A stretch of DNA of 64,000 nucleotides from Gibbula magus (taxonomy: Eukaryota; Mollusca; Gastropoda; Trochida; Trochidae), in contig OW388297.1 in assembly GCA_936450465.1 (NCBI GenBank), positions 49,077,630-49,141,629 of the forward strand, read 5' to 3'. This document shows positions 24,015 to 38,001 of this stretch, piece by piece. The position numbers and the translations under genes were made by a program. Numbering within the stretch: position 1 is the first letter of the stretch; each line of letters begins with the position of its first letter. Under the pieces are notes generated by a model. That model saw only the letters and a program-made list of their open reading frames with translations, had not been told where the DNA came from and did not search any database.

Positions 24015-25684
24015 GTCATGCATTGGAAGGGAATAGGGAATAAATAAATCGGTCTCTATCATGTACATGTACATGGTGGACATCAAGCCAGTGAAGCACT
24101 TCAACATCATGTGAGTTGAATTTAAAGCACTTGTAATATGGGCTTAAACAATAAGTGAATATTAAATTAGAAGGTGATAATTCAACTAAAATCATTTAAA
24201 AGTTGTTATTTTGAGGCTACCATTCTAATTCCAACAAATCGTTGAATAATTCTGGAAAGGCTTATTGCTGAAAGACGGATATGGCATATTTGCTCCTTTT
24301 TTCAAAACTATCAAGTTTTCAGTATACTCATGAACTTGTCATCCGTCATTGTCATATACATGTACCTCATATATTTATTCATTATGAAATTATCATGAGA
24401 CAAAACAAGTATATATGTCACCCCAATAAGTAAATATTTTTGGAAATTCGCTGCCATGCTTTCCACATGTTCCAGGTTGGTTTCCCATTCGTGATGAACA
24501 ACACCCATTATTGCCGAACACTGACGATGCTTTGCACAGTATCATATGCTACACCCGTTTGTTTTCAGCTGTATAACCACATTATAAGTACAGATTTGCA
24601 ACCAGTCAGGAACAAGTATTTCAAATGGTTATGGTTGAAAATCATCTGGCACACGTACACGTTGAAACCATAAACGGGGACCCCGTGTAGTGCTGACGAC
24701 GAGAATGCGTTGGATCAAAGAACGAATTAGCACTATGCACAGAGACAACAGACGTTAAAGTTATGAACAGTGTTGAGATGTAGCCGAGTCTTGAGTGTAG
24801 ATGTGGGTATATCGGTGTAATGTGTATTTGAGGGACGTGTGTTCTTCTGCAAATGTACTCGTCATGCTCTGCAGCTATTTTTGACATCCTGCTCTCACCA
24901 GTGTATACATGCATGTGTTCATCTTTCATCAACAGTCACATAAAGTCATGACACGATTAGAATTTATTCCCTGAAATCTATTTTTTCAATTAGTACAAAG
25001 CATGTACCTGGGTTGGCTTGAGTACATCAGTATTCAGAAAGCTACACTTATTGAAAGAATCTAGATTGTACAAAGGTTCAATTGAACCAGATTTAGTCAA
25101 GGCAGAAGTACCCAGCAATCTGTAGGTAGTAGACGATATTCAGAATATTTTTCTCCAAGGAATTATTTATACACTTTCTCATTGTTTTAAAATTCTGGTA
25201 AACATCACTGAACGAAGAAGTAGATCCTGTCCGCCTTTTCGTTTTTAGATTTAAGAAAACTGAAATATAAAATTATGCACTTGAAATACATCAAAATGAT
25301 CAAATCTTTAAACGAAAGGACGAAATGATTAACGATACAACCCTATCGCAAATAAGATTTAATTACTCTTCCTTATCGACATATAAAATCCACATCTTTC
25401 ACGTCTTTCTGAAGCCCACAACGACATTTTGTTATCAGCAATAAATCTTCCATTTTCATGATCGAGTTTATAAGACATCAAGATGAAACCGATACAAATG
25501 AAAAGGGCACCAGACAGATATGTAATCAACCATTAACACTAACTACATGTACATCTACAATGTATATGTCAACAAATGTGTCATTATAAGGTCTACCTAT
25601 ATTGGATTTAGTATCAACAAACACATATCAGTGTTGGTGTTGTCTTCGATGAAGTAAGACACCGATAACGAAAGTGTCAGTTTG
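24015..25684. other. Unassigned interval
   Basis: The longest frame is 24642-24932 (minus, 96 codons), with no recognisable domain. A small palindromic run of catgta units lies at about 24060-24075. Otherwise unremarkable AT-rich sequence. Confidence 0.35.
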
Positions 25685-26007
25685 AAGGGAATGTAGCACG
25701 TTTTCTAAAGGAAAAACAGAGATCTCAAAAAATTAAAATAAATATTACGAATTGAAAAAATAACCACCCTCAATCAATAAAAAGAGTTCCGAAACGAATT
25801 GCAATGCAGATCGATTTCCCATCCTTGAATTATTAAAAGATGTTCACACTAAAATGGCAGTGTTCGTTTTATAAGTGACACCGTTTTCTACGATTACTAC
25901 GGATAAAAAGGTCTTGTAATTGGATGTTTTGCATTCCTAAGTAAAGATACTGCATAAATGGCAAATTTGAACATATAAAAATGCAAAAAAACGTGCTACA
26001 GTGTCTT
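25685..26007 (+). mobile_element. MITE, GTAGCACG superfamily (about 323 bp)
   Basis: The left end aagggaatgtagcacgtttt and right end aaacgtgctacagtgtctt are inverted, with TA outside the right end. The body shares gttccgaaacgaattgca, atgttcacactaaaatggc and taaatggcaaatttga with 28305-28841 and 61595-62038. The copy is shortened in the middle relative to those. Confidence 0.78.
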
Positions 26008-26170
26008 TAATAAGATTCAGAATAAGAGTACACTTGTGTGAGCTTATGTTGCCATGCCATTTAAAAACTTATTCAAAATCCAGTGCAAGAGGTTATCCTC
26101 TTTATGTAAAAGCCTTACATTATTAGCAAGGTAAGTTATAAAGGCCTTATCTGAGATTTATTGCATTAAT

Positions 26171-26473
26171 CCTTAGAAATAACTTGAAGGTCCTAGGAGA
26201 TTTCCACTAAGCTGACATTGCGTAAGAAAAGCCCACACGTGTATCTCTTATTACAGTTTCTAAACATTATTTACTGTCATGGTTTTATATTCACTTTCCA
26301 GATACTCTAAGAGGTTTACTCCTAGAAATAACTTGAAGACCCTCGGAGATTTCCACTAAGCTAACATATGCATTGCTAAATAAAAGCCCCAACGTGTATC
26401 TCTTATATATAACAGTGTCTAGACAGTCATGGTTTTATATAATTAACTTTCCGGATACTCTAAGAGGTTTACA
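26171..26473. repeat. Tandem duplication, 149-bp period
   Basis: agaaataacttgaag starts at 26175 and again at 26324. Both units continue with gagatttccactaagct, acgtgtatctctta, cagtcatggttttata or close variants, and gatactctaagaggttta. Two units only; no coding signal. Confidence 0.9.
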
Positions 26474-28304
26474 CACTCAACCAAATGTTCTTATTGATTA
26501 AACTGTTAATTTAATGTCCTGTATCTTATCTATTCGAACTCATTTTAATTTCAATTTGTATTGTGTTCACATATTCATATGTAAGAAATTTATTTGGAAT
26601 CAAACTATTATGGTAATTTTTTAATTAAAACAGATTAAAATACCTTTAGTCTTTTATTTTGTTTACTGTAAATACATATGTGTAATCTTAAAAGATCTAA
26701 AGGAATTTACATTTCCTTTATTTTTCACATTTTCGTTCATGACGTTTTCATTCAATTCCTGAGCGGTATTTTTAAGCTTGGTGAAGAGACGTAGTTTTAA
26801 ATCAATCTGGTCGAGATATCGTAATGAGATAACACAACCAAACCAACAGAGTGGCATATATAAGAGTGTAAAAGATCTAACGAACTGAAAAGAACGATGT
26901 TTTAAGCTGACAGGGATGCTGGTATTAGGATGAATTGATAAAACATTTATGACTTCGTCCCAAAAATGCTGACAAGTTGGACAGAACTAATATGATGTTT
27001 TACAAGATACAGAGACTGAGCTGTCAGGAAGCGTTCTTTCACACCATCCTCCTACCGTTGATGTAAATAAAGATAATCGTCTTGATCATCGATTTTCTGA
27101 CGTTTTCATTTTACTACCTTTTCTCATCACAGTTGTTTGGAAAATAACTTTATTTTTTGTTTGAGATACACTTTTAATTCAAGATTTGTTTAATCATAAT
27201 TATAATTGTTATAATTATAATTATGATTTTTTTTCATAAATAATATGATGTAGAGGTAAATATTCTTCAAATTGAGGCCGGAAACTATAAATCTTGTACA
27301 TATTTCTAACTATAAAAATCAGAATACCAAGAGTAAGCAGAAAGTATCATATTCGTAAGCATTGATGGTAAACCAACGATGTTGGCATTGAAGCATATTT
27401 TCATCTGATTTGAGGTTATCATTAACCAATGATACATGTATCATGACTACGCCCATGTATGCGTTAAGGTTTTTTCAGCCTTTTACGTTTTGAATCTAGT
27501 GGGAAAACATCAGTCAACTTCACTTATATGTGAATATTTTAAGCCCATATGTTAAGATAGCTGTTTCTCCTGGAACTTAACTGGAACTCTCTTTGGGTTT
27601 GGATATCAGGTTGGTCGTGAACAGACCTGTCTTTGGTGCACCTGCACACCAGTGATTGTTACCTCTAAGTGCATTGATCAGTAAACATAATCAACTTATT
27701 TTACCTTTTAAATTTATGATATTTCAATGAAAGGACAACAGGCATGTAACTAAAATAATTTCGAGAACGTTTAAGAAAAGGAATCTACCAATCATTAGTG
27801 GATAAACACAGTCTACCAATTGATTAATCATTGTCAGATATGACCTTGACCTAAACTAGTCATTATTTCACCATCTAATTTGATAGATTTCAAATTCCAA
27901 TATTTGTGGATTCTAAAAGAAGTTTTAAATATATTTTATGAAGAAATATGACAAATGACTCTCCTCAGGAATTGAAAAACTGAAATTTGCTTAATGGAAT
28001 TTGTTGATTGACATTAGGGACTGAAATACTTCTTTAGATTTATAGAAGCATAGACATACATGAGCATATCTAAAGACATATGAAAACAGCTGCCTGGGAA
28101 AAATATATATGTAATTCTGATATAACGTCAAGGTGGTCTATTTTTATGGAATTTTTATTCGAATCTTATAACGGATTAAATTCCAGAGTTCTTTATCCAG
28201 GATGATGGCCTAATGTTTACTTTCAATTATTATTTTTCAGCATCAGCATATTACGTGATCCGACTAGGACTTTATATTCTGATCAGTTTAAAAGTGGTAA
28301 TTAT
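26474..28304. other. Unassigned interval with a perfect AT palindrome
   Basis: A 16-bp perfect inverted repeat (aatcataattataatt, five-base centre) lies at 27192-27228. A minus-strand frame at 26663-26857 (64 codons) has no recognisable domain. The rest is AT-rich with nothing further seen. Confidence 0.45.
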
Positions 28305-28841
28305 ATGACACTGTAGCACGCCGATCTTACTGACAAACAGTGCTCTCAGAAAAAGGAAAAACATGTTGCAAAAAGGCTAAATTATAGTCTTGAATGTTTA
28401 AAAAGAGTTTTAAAACGAATGTACATGAATCGGTTAAGACATGCGAGATCATTTCCAATTAAGCGGCCATTTCAAGGTGTTCACATTAAATGGCCGAACG
28501 AAGGTAGGTCAAGTGATCTGCCTGATGTAGCGATACCTAAATATCCAGAGTAGAGGTTCAAATACATGGATAGAACATTGGTGGAATAGTCAACCGTCTT
28601 GCTGTAAGAACTTTCGAGTGAGGCCTACAAATCTAGCTTTCTACTGAACGGGTGTCACTTTATACGTCGCACCATTTTTTCCATTGCGGAAAATTGTTTT
28701 TTGTGAATAAGGTTTATCGGGTTGTGTAATGAGATGTTTTACCCTCTAACGTAACAATATTGTGTACTTTGTGTAAACTTTAATAATAAATGGCAAATTT
28801 GAGTGGAAAAAACAATATACCAAAACATGCTACAGTGCCTT
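28305..28841 (+). mobile_element. MITE, GTAGCACG superfamily (about 537 bp)
   Basis: The left end reads gacactgtagcacg and the right end catgctacagtgcctt, followed by TA. The body includes ggtgttcacattaaatggcc, gcctacaaatctag, tttatacgtcgcacc and gtgtaatgagatgttttacc. All of these recur in 61595-62038, of which this is a longer and older relative. Confidence 0.78.
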
Positions 28842-30618
28842 TAAAGATGCAACGTTTTATTTTTAAAAAAGAATAATTACTCTAGACAGAGTTCTTCCTT
28901 ATTATCCAATTATTCGGAGGGGAAGTTTCAGTTACATTAAAAATCTCACGAACATTAACGTGTATAAAATACTATAAAAGGAAAATATTGAAGAAAATAA
29001 TCAGCGATAGTAAAAGACTAAAATTACATTTAAAACATGTTGCTGCAGTAAAAACTATCAACACAAGCTTTAAATACTTAAAGACTTCAGAAACGAACTT
29101 TGTATAAGAGGAAAGAGAAATAGGCGAGGATTAACATATGAAGATTTATTAAGGATATGACTACCACATGGCACAAATGATAAGGAAGTTCTGTTTTGAA
29201 ATTGGATTTTGGATTTTGAAACGTCGGTCGTAAGGAAGATGTCCAAACTGGGTATTTAAGAAATGGGAAGTATCAGCGTTACAATGCCAATTTATGTTCT
29301 TACTGAGAATCATAATGGGAAAGTAAGTGTCAATGGAAAGAATATGTATCTCTGTACTCAAACACTGTTTGTCAAACCAAAGACATTAAACGTCAATACA
29401 GACGAATCCAAACCCGTTACAGAACAGAATTTATTTCTTATAATTCACATGCGTGACATAGAGAGGTGTATGTCATACGGGATACAAGTTATATATACAA
29501 GTTACATTTATACATATAGAAAGAAGTAATACAAATTAGATAGTTAAGTTAGACATCGGCAGCTGTTTGGCTTGCTTCTATTTTAATACCATTAGAGTAT
29601 TTTTCAATAGGAAATCTACAAGGAAATCACTTCAACAGATTTAGAAAGCCTTTGGGTGTGATAAAAATAAATTTGAGATTGATGTTTCTTAACACTCTTC
29701 ATATCAAGATAAATCTCTTTTAGCATCAGACTAACATACCAGGAATAGTAATGTTAATGATAAAATTGGACACGCCTCATCAACAGAAATATCAAACAGC
29801 TCACTTTGATTCATCGTCATCATCATCATCATCATCATCACCACGATCATCTCTTCAACGTATACTTGATATATACGCTTTAAATCTTGTCGGTATCATT
29901 CCTCTTGGACCTTTTTATATTAAACTTATCAGTGATATATTAAGTTTTATTACAGTTATAAGTAGAACTTCAAATTGCACTAATTGCAAAAGGAAATCAC
30001 CTGTTGGGATATGAAGGAAAAACCAATTTATGAATCATATCCACATTATGATGTAATAGTCCATCAACCATCTCTATATTATAGTGAATATTATGGTTAT
30101 ACACTTCAGGACACCAACAAACTCAGTTTAAAGCTTTTAAAAAAAATTTTTTAAATGAATTAACGTTAAATTTGTGTACATGTTTATAATAATAGTAAAA
30201 CACAACATTATACTCAGTAATCATAATCACGATTATCAATGAACATATTGGGACAATGGCACATACACATATTATCAAAATTTAGAATATTAAATTTTAC
30301 CAGGTGAGATAGAAGAGAGAAATATGGCTTTCGGGCTTGTTCTATGATATCCCACAGCAATGATGGGTATAATAAGATACATATAGCGACACAATCTTGT
30401 ATTAACATTATTTTATTATTTCATGAACTTTACCCTAAATACGAAACATAATGCCCAAAAGCATCTTTGGAGAAAAAACAATTTCAGCAACACATGTGTT
30501 TGAACCGATATAACATACAATGTATTAAGTGACATGTTTTGTGTTTGTTTAAGGTAACATTTCGTTTGCTACTCAGTGTACGGATGACTGATTTATGAAG
30601 TTGATACTTACTTGTTGA
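28842..30618. other. Unassigned interval with (TCA)n microsatellite
   Basis: About 29814-29847 is a (TCA)n run that produces the poly-serine stretch in the open frame 29751-30014. The 88-codon frame 29263-29529 overlaps another on the opposite strand. I recognise no protein here. Confidence 0.4.
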
Positions 30619-30880
30619 GGGGGCGGGATAGCGCAATGGTTAGCGCGTTCGGCTTCGGATCAAGAGGTCCGTGGTTCGAATCGACGGCAACTTTGTCTGC
30701 AGTAGAGAACTGTTCTACACGCAGTAAGGTTTGGGTGCAATGCATAATAATAGTTCCAGCCGCAAAGCCACCGCAAAGCATAGCCACATGGCGATGCGGG
30801 CTTTCTCCCTGTCATAATACTAGCAGCCGTGATATAAGTGAAATACTCTTGAAAGCGGCGTTAAACACCAACTCACTCAC
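30619..30880 (+). repeat. tRNA-derived SINE, full length, with target-site duplication
   Basis: The tRNA-like head has a perfect A box TAGCGCAATGG (30629-30639) and B box GGTTCGAATCG (30673-30683). The body contains gtctgcagtagagaactg, ttgggtgcaatgc, cataatactagcagcc and gaaatactcttgaaagcggc, then a cgttaaac-(actc)n tail. The duplication ttacttgttga flanks it exactly at 30608-30618 and 30881-30891, extendable to acttacttgttga. This indicates LINE-driven insertion and a young age. The 103-codon frame across it is incidental. Confidence 0.95.
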
Positions 30881-30891
30881 TTACTTGTTGA

Positions 30892-33117
30892 CAAGTGATA
30901 ACGACGTACGGTTGATACAATAAATACGTTGAACTGATTTGGAAAGTGTTCTTGCTGAATTACTTCTTCATTGATCGTAACCACATTGTGATTTTCCAAA
31001 GCAATGATGACTCTTCCTAACCACATTCTGTAACTTAAACAAGTAAATATATTGGAACTAGGAATTTAATTCAATTCAATTCAATCGTAATACTACATTC
31101 AGAATGTAGGCCGTGAGCCCCTCACTACTACAATGCGTAAGTCAATTACATTCAGAGGGAGTATTAGACAGAAATCAAGTCTAACCCAATTATGTACTTG
31201 TAAGTCTACATCACTGTCAACGGTTAAACATATGTTGTAAATCAACGTTCTAAGGTATTTGAAAAACGTTTAAGTGAATAATGTTTAACGTTTTTAAAAT
31301 AGTGATGAGATACACTTACTTCGGCTTTTATTTCATATTGGTGTCTGGATGACACACCATTTTTGCTCAAATATTCGTCTTCATCGTTGAATTTTCTAAT
31401 TAACGTAAGGATATGGACAGCGTTGAAAATGAGTACAATTCTAAAAAGGCAAAATTCTATTCTGCTCAAAGACAATTTCAAATACACGTAGATGCCGACA
31501 CAAAGGCATGCACGAGTAAAACCCAAGGTATTTATAAAGAGCAAATATGGTACTGTAAACCTACAGGGTGATGGTCGAGAAAAATGTCGATCGTTAACCA
31601 TTAACAATGACAAATGGTTGTCAGCTGTCGAAATGGTGAAACGTGCGTTGTCAGGTCTGATGCGCTACTGTACATCTCAGACAGTTCCCATCACTTAGCT
31701 CTGGGATGAAGACATTAGGAAGAAACGGTTCTGATAATCAGTCGGTCTCGGGTTGTCTACTACTGATCCAAGGAAAATGTTGTTCTTGAAGCAAATTTGC
31801 AAGCGATTGAAAAAAGGATATTCTAATGATTTCTTGGAAATGTTATTTCAATGCTAATGTTCTTGAAAATTCATGTAAATTAGAACTTAAACATACATAC
31901 TAGAATTTGATTTGATTTTTTTTCAAATATTCTACATAGTACATGTTTACCTAATGCTTACTTATGTTCATAGTTGTGTGCTTATATACAGTACAGTTGC
32001 TAAACATATTCAGTTGTTAGTGAAAATATACGGTGCGTTTGTAAAGGTCATTTGATTTCAAAGGAATTCTAACAATTGTAGAAGATAGTTTTACTATAAT
32101 ATCACACTTTTGGTAAGGATTTATACAACCGTCGGGTGAAACATTTCAAAAGAAAATGTTTAATATTTGTTTTGTAAATTGTCATTTTATGTTCACGAAG
32201 AGCACAGTCCTAAACATACTATATGGCATGAAATATTACTTCTTTTACCGAAAGTTTGTCATGAATATATTCATTCAACATTGTATTTTAAACACAAACA
32301 CAAATTTCAGTATTCAACCATGGCCTCATTTGAGTCATGCAAAAACTGTTAAATGCAAAACAAGTGTAAATAATACCTTAAATGATTGATTCTAATGAAC
32401 AGTCAATGACATACAGGATGTACTTCACTTGTTGTTTTTGTAATCTATCTTACATTAAAGATTTTTATTTTAAATAATAAAGAGCCACACATACTGCACT
32501 AACAATAGTGGATTACTGATATCTTGAAATCTGATAACATTTGTTCTCGATGATAGGGAGATTTAAAAAACTAAGTATGTTTTTCACAACGATTACTGCA
32601 TAACACAAGTACACTGTCTGTACTAACAAACATGATATTATCAAAAGGATTATGTGTGTAAAATGATGACATCCAAATAGGTTTAGAGATTAACATGGTA
32701 AACATCAAGCTGTGTGGCGACAAATAACACCTTCAAATTGTTTGCAAATGTACTTACATTTTTTCACATTTTTAATCCGTTTAAGATCGATAAATCCCCG
32801 GCTATTCTCTTTATTATATTGACAAATCTGTTTGCTGTGTATTGTAAGCGTACGATTAAAAGGCTTTTTTAAGCAAAATTTGTTTTTAACATATGAATAC
32901 AATGCATGTTTTACTTTCATCCTTGGAATAGACTCTCCTGAAGAAAAAAACAAATAACCATATGACATGTACAGTATAGTCAGTCTAGTGTCGGCATCCG
33001 GGCCACTACCAGACAAACTTGGCCAAAACGAGTCTGAGCAGTCGAGCATATGGTGAAAGAACGAATATGTTTGACCAGTGCTATCTGTTCACGAATGTTC
33101 AATGCATAGGACGTCGT
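30892..33117. other. Unassigned interval
   Basis: The 123-codon minus frame 31242-31613 and a plus frame 31492-31698 overlap and show no family motif. A short (AATTC)n run lies near 31065-31085, with the palindrome ctacattcagaatgtag at about 31094-31110. Frames at 32156-32389 and 32705-33049 (114 codons, minus) are unrecognised. Confidence 0.35.
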
Positions 33118-33373
33118 ATTACACAAACCAATTATCCGTAGTGGTAATAACGGTGTTGCATATAAAGCAAAAATTGCATGGCGGCCATTTTAATGTGAAC
33201 ACATTTCATTATTTCGAATTACAAACACGATTCCCATAGCTTTACCGAACCATGCACACTTATTTTTAAACTTGATTTTTTTCGAAGTGACAAGGGTGTT
33301 TTACTATTAGCGACATTATTTTTCAGATACATTTCACCAACATATTTGAGCGAAAAAACGTGCTACTGCCCCT
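33118..33373 (-). mobile_element. Truncated MITE of the 9137 family
   Basis: Read on the minus strand it starts at an intact terminus (gggcagtagcacgttttttc, about 33371-33352) and follows the 9137 copy through its shared internal islands. It stops at the point equivalent to ggtttgtgtaat, so the other terminus, roughly the last 110 bp, is missing. Confidence 0.85.
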
Positions 33374-35520
33374 ATAACTTGGTGAGCTTAGAGACTACAC
33401 GAGGTGCAAACTCCAAAGGGAGTTGAGAATTGTGTTCTGAAGAGTGACATCCACTAATCGAGGAAACAGAAACTATGACCCTTTACAATAATTGTTATAA
33501 GAACACGTTTGTATGCACTGTAGTGATGTCAATTGAATTTCTATTTTGAAGCAATTAAACACTTAAACAAAATACATGAGTATCCGAATGAATTGTTATT
33601 AGTCTAAATCATTTATACAGGAGATTGCAATATCAATGTAATTTTCAGAAGACAGTTAATTTGTTGTCATTGAATTTCTTTGAGAGATGTATATGCAACG
33701 ATGTGTCAATGTTCGTACAGGTAATGCTATCTAGATGTAACATTTTTGTGACACAAAACGTTTGTAAAAGTTATTTAAGGAGAGTAACTATTGATATCAG
33801 CACAATCCTACTATGAAAGATTTAAGCATTTCAATTACAATTCTCTTATTCCATTAGAATCTTACATCTGAACGTGACATTTTGAAGAAAAATAAAGTAT
33901 GACTAATGAATAAAATGATAAAATGAAGAGTATAGTGTTTAGCTTGTTCATCATTCATCATTTCAGTATAACTTTAACAGGTTCATTAGCATGTACAGCC
34001 TTACCGCTAGCACTTGTTATCCTCGGGGAAATAAGCTTACGTGCAACCTTTTACTAAAAGGAGTATTTGTGATATCCATTTTAAACCACAGGAAAATGCA
34101 CATTGTACGGCGCAAGGTGAAGCGTCTGTTTTTAATATTTATCATATAGTCTTAAAAGTATTATTATTATTAATTTTTTTTAATTCTTTTTTTTAAATTC
34201 ACCTGATATCAGTTTTCATGATGACAGTGTTGCAAGTAGTAACATAGTGTTGATAACAGAGTTTTATATAACACCCCCCCCCCCCCCCCCCCCCCCCCCT
34301 TAAAAGTATTATAAATAAACATCGATAAATATGCCATTGCTATACAAACTAAAAGTAAATAATCTAATTATCGTAAGCTAATTATTTGCATAAGAACGTT
34401 GCTTCTAATAGATCTTGAAGACATATAAGATAGGGTTGGTTTCAACGATGCATGAAAACGTGTTTAAATATAGCAATGTATTTTGGGAATAGTTTCTGGC
34501 TATATCCTGTAACTTGATGAACTGTTTGCCGATAGACATTGTGATAAAAGTCTTATATCTTATATCAAGTCATGTATCTTATCTTTATACTTCATGTGTT
34601 TCTTTGTTATTAAACAGTAATGTTTGAGAGAAAAAGCTATGAATTGGTTCATTTGAAATTGAATATCTAAGTTTATGTCACAATCTTTAAATAATACGAA
34701 TATTTTTTAAAAACTTACCACCTACGTTATGTGATGTTATCTGAATACCCTTTTGGTTGAAGTTTAAACAAAAATGATAATGGATACTGGCAAGCATTGT
34801 GCAATTTATAAATGAGAAGTAAACGATACGTACATGATAAGTAAATTATATGTAAATTAGATGTAAATGATACGAAGATAAGAAGAATAAAGAGAACTCT
34901 CTGTTTTATCTTGCATTTATCTGTATGCCGTCTTTGTTAGCATGTGATAACATACACCAAGATTATACAGACCTTACATCTTATAAGAACATCGAGGATA
35001 TCTTCATTTTGTATTTAGAATTCAACAAACGAAGGTAATATGTGTATATTGACATTTCATGTGAAGGTTGCTTGTTAAATACCTTACTATACATACATAG
35101 TAGAGTATTGTAACGTTAACAAAGCTCACTCATTTTTTTATCGTGTAAATGACCTAATTTTTATGTTCAGCTTACTCGAGATCTTAGTCACATTTCCATG
35201 ACAATGCAGAGACCCAATTGACAACCCAGCCAGGCTCTGGTATGTTATAACTCAACGACAAGGGGCTTTGAACACGGATACTCCTACAAAGCATATATAC
35301 ACATAGTATATAATGCAAACTCAGCATAATTTCATGTATCCGGTTGTCTGTATTCGAGGAAAATGGTGTGACGTATAAAGCGACAGTGGTATTGAACTTC
35401 AGTGTGAGAGGTAGATTTCTAGGTCTCATGAGAATTTGAGAGTCCAGACAGCAAGATGTTTGACCATTCAATCATAGTACCATATTTAAAACTCGACTCT
35501 ACTTGACTTGACTTGACCTA
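33374..35520. other. Unassigned interval around a poly-C tract
   Basis: No gene is recognised; open frames 33625-33816 and 35184-35471 show no domain. An A/T homopolymer-rich patch lies at about 34160-34200, and an (ACTTG)n triplet at about 35498-35516 sits just before the next MITE fragment. Confidence 0.4.
34274..34299. repeat. Homopolymer C run, 26 bp
   Basis: Twenty-six consecutive C bases, preceded by aca and followed by ttaaaag. The minus strand is a G run able to form quadruplex structures. The exact length may be unreliable in assembly. Confidence 0.9.
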
Positions 35521-35685
35521 CTATGTGAACACATTAAAATGGCCGCTCGATAGGAAATGGACTCGCATGGCTTAACCGAATCATGTATATTCGTTTTAGA
35601 GCTCTTTTTTTAATTCAGGAGTATTATCTAGCAATTGGTAACACTTATTATATTTGTGTGGGAGAAAATCGTGCTACAGCGTCTT
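35521..35685 (-). mobile_element. MITE fragment, GTAGCACG superfamily
   Basis: On the plus strand it reads tgtgaacacattaaaatggc, then ggactcgcatgg, then cgtgctacagcgtctt at the end. This is the reverse orientation of the left half of the 61595-type element. Only one terminus remains. Confidence 0.68.
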
Positions 35686-37557
35686 TGATAACGAATTTCA
35701 TTTGTATTGAGAATGCTGTGTGAAATGGCGAGTGTTGTATGAGGTTAATTGGCATATTTTAAGGATGTTAATTTCGTAAATTGTGAAAACATAATAAGGC
35801 CGAAACTCGTGAAAGGATGTGAGATATCTCGAATTCGTCCTCTATGTAAATCTAATACAATCAAACATTCAACCACACACAACAAATGTCCTGTAACCGT
35901 TTCAATAAAACATTTTTATTAGGTTCTTTCTATAACTTAGGATTTCAATTGCAGGTTAAGTCTACTCAGTTCAAATTTATTCCTTTACTTTGTAAATAAT
36001 AGATGTCCACATGGAATGCAATTGTCTCTTTTTTCGAGTAGTGCAACGATTGCGAGCCTCAAGAATGTCTCTAGTATTTGAGACACTCCACTTGTCCTTG
36101 ATAATGAGGTCAACAGTACAAAATAGAACACGTCAGGCATTACAAAGTAACAGCTAGGGGTCCATGGATGACGACAGAATATCCATACAACTCAATATGT
36201 ATAGAATAAGACTGACAGGGACTCACACGTTGACAACGTAAATAATGAAATATATAATTTTAGTTGTATTAGAAGCAATGACATTGATTCAATGGATATC
36301 TTCCATGGTTCGGAAGGAAAGGAAACTAAAATTTAGTAATTACATCGAATACTATCAGATGTGAGTAAGAAATAGTGTTCTTAGAAAAGAGCGATTATGC
36401 CAATAAAGAAACTAAAATTATTTTGTTCTAAACATTATCAGATTATGGTTGTTCAATAACAACACTTCATTGTATTTTCCTAAGTAAGTGTACATGTAAG
36501 TAAGCGGCTAGGTAAGTACCAAAGTACTGTTGTACCTAAAAAAAGACTATGAACGTATTACTCCTGATAACAGAAATGACACATTCATGCAAAAACATAC
36601 CTCCACTTTCTTATTTTATATAATTACTACTTTACAACTTGCTATAAAAACCTACACACATATGGAAGTGCAATCTATATGCTCACATGTTTGCTGAAAC
36701 GAATCTATACTTCCGATGGATGAAATGACACAATTATTTCTCTTTCTTTTAACAATGAATTAAATTAGAGCAAATCATCAAATTTGTTCAAAGTTATTAC
36801 TACTTTACACCTAACTGTAGCAAGGGAAAACCGTTAATATATGTTCTGCACACGGATGATAGAAAATATGTAATCTATTAGTTCTGACAATAGAAAGGAA
36901 GCATTCGCGCTTAAAGCACTTACTCTTATCAAAGACTGTGCTTACACGTCACAATGGATCAGACAGACAGGATACGGAAAATAGGATGTATATAACAGTG
37001 CGTGGCAGAGATACATGTAAGTATAGCGTATCTGCATCACCATGATACGCTATCAAATAAGCAACAAAGGATGATGATGCTGAAAAATACAATTGGATAT
37101 GAGCAGAGGCTGAACATGATTTGAATGTAAATATTGACAAATCGATGGAAAAGTCAATCGAGCTGATAATTTCACTTCCCAGCCTTAAATTAGAAGAAAA
37201 CCTCCATTTCAAAGCGAACAATATAGAGTTAATTGTGACAGTATTCCAGTATTCATGTCAAATCAATGGAGTTTATTTGGCATAAAACGAAGGTACATTG
37301 TAGAAGATATACAAAGTATTTACTGAATACAGTATTCAGCACTTTGATATTAACAATATACACATGCAAAATAAAAATTGGACATTCAGAGGCGATATTT
37401 CGTTAAGTTTACAAATATGTAATACAGAATATGTTGTTTTCTTAAAATATGTTTAAAACATTAAAAATATTCACTTGAAACTAATGAATAAAATTCATGG
37501 ATTACGTTTAAGTGTTAACCGTAGTAATGTGCTATAGTGTTTAACACTATTCAAGTA
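35686..37557. other. Unassigned interval
   Basis: No gene or repeat is recognised. The 90-codon minus frame 36949-37221 is serine- and hydrophobic-rich without a recognisable domain. Confidence 0.35.
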
Positions 37558-38001
37558 CACTTAACCGCAAAAGAAACGTCATCATATTTTCAACAGAGTA
37601 ACAAACAAAGTACTACTGGCGGAGAAAGTAGATTTTGAATGTTTGCGATAGAAGCACGTTTAGTAAAGAACTACCCACAATCTCATGCAACAGAGTATGA
37701 TACTTTTATATTTATGTCAATATAATACAGTTGGGATGCTGAAATCGCTTTTTCAAAGTGGGTTTGGGCCAGATTTTTTGCTAAAGTCGACATAAATAAT
37801 CTTCTTAAACTTAAATTTGTTGACCCGTCTTTAATGTAGAACAACATATTTCTCATAAATATGATCACATAATGTTTTGAAATTGGAAGTTTAGTTTAGT
37901 TGACTTCTGGAGACATGATATTTCCCTGTTTCAGTTGTGTTTATCACTCGTGGATTTAATTATCTTGCATTTTGTATTGTAATTTCTTTTGCGGTTGAGT
38001 G
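37558..38001. mobile_element. Tc1/mariner-type MITE with CAAAAGAAAC box (444 bp)
   Basis: The left end cacttaaccgcaaaagaaac and right end (reverse complement) cactcaaccgcaaaagaaat match at 18 of 20 positions. Each is flanked outside by TA (37556-37557 and 38002-38003). The body is non-coding. The caaaagaaa box sits at bases 11-19 from both ends, as in the Tc1-like element at 55185. Confidence 0.88.

Noticed and set aside
29751..30014. Poly-serine open frame
   Set aside because: The serines come from a (TCA)n microsatellite; no domain on either side.
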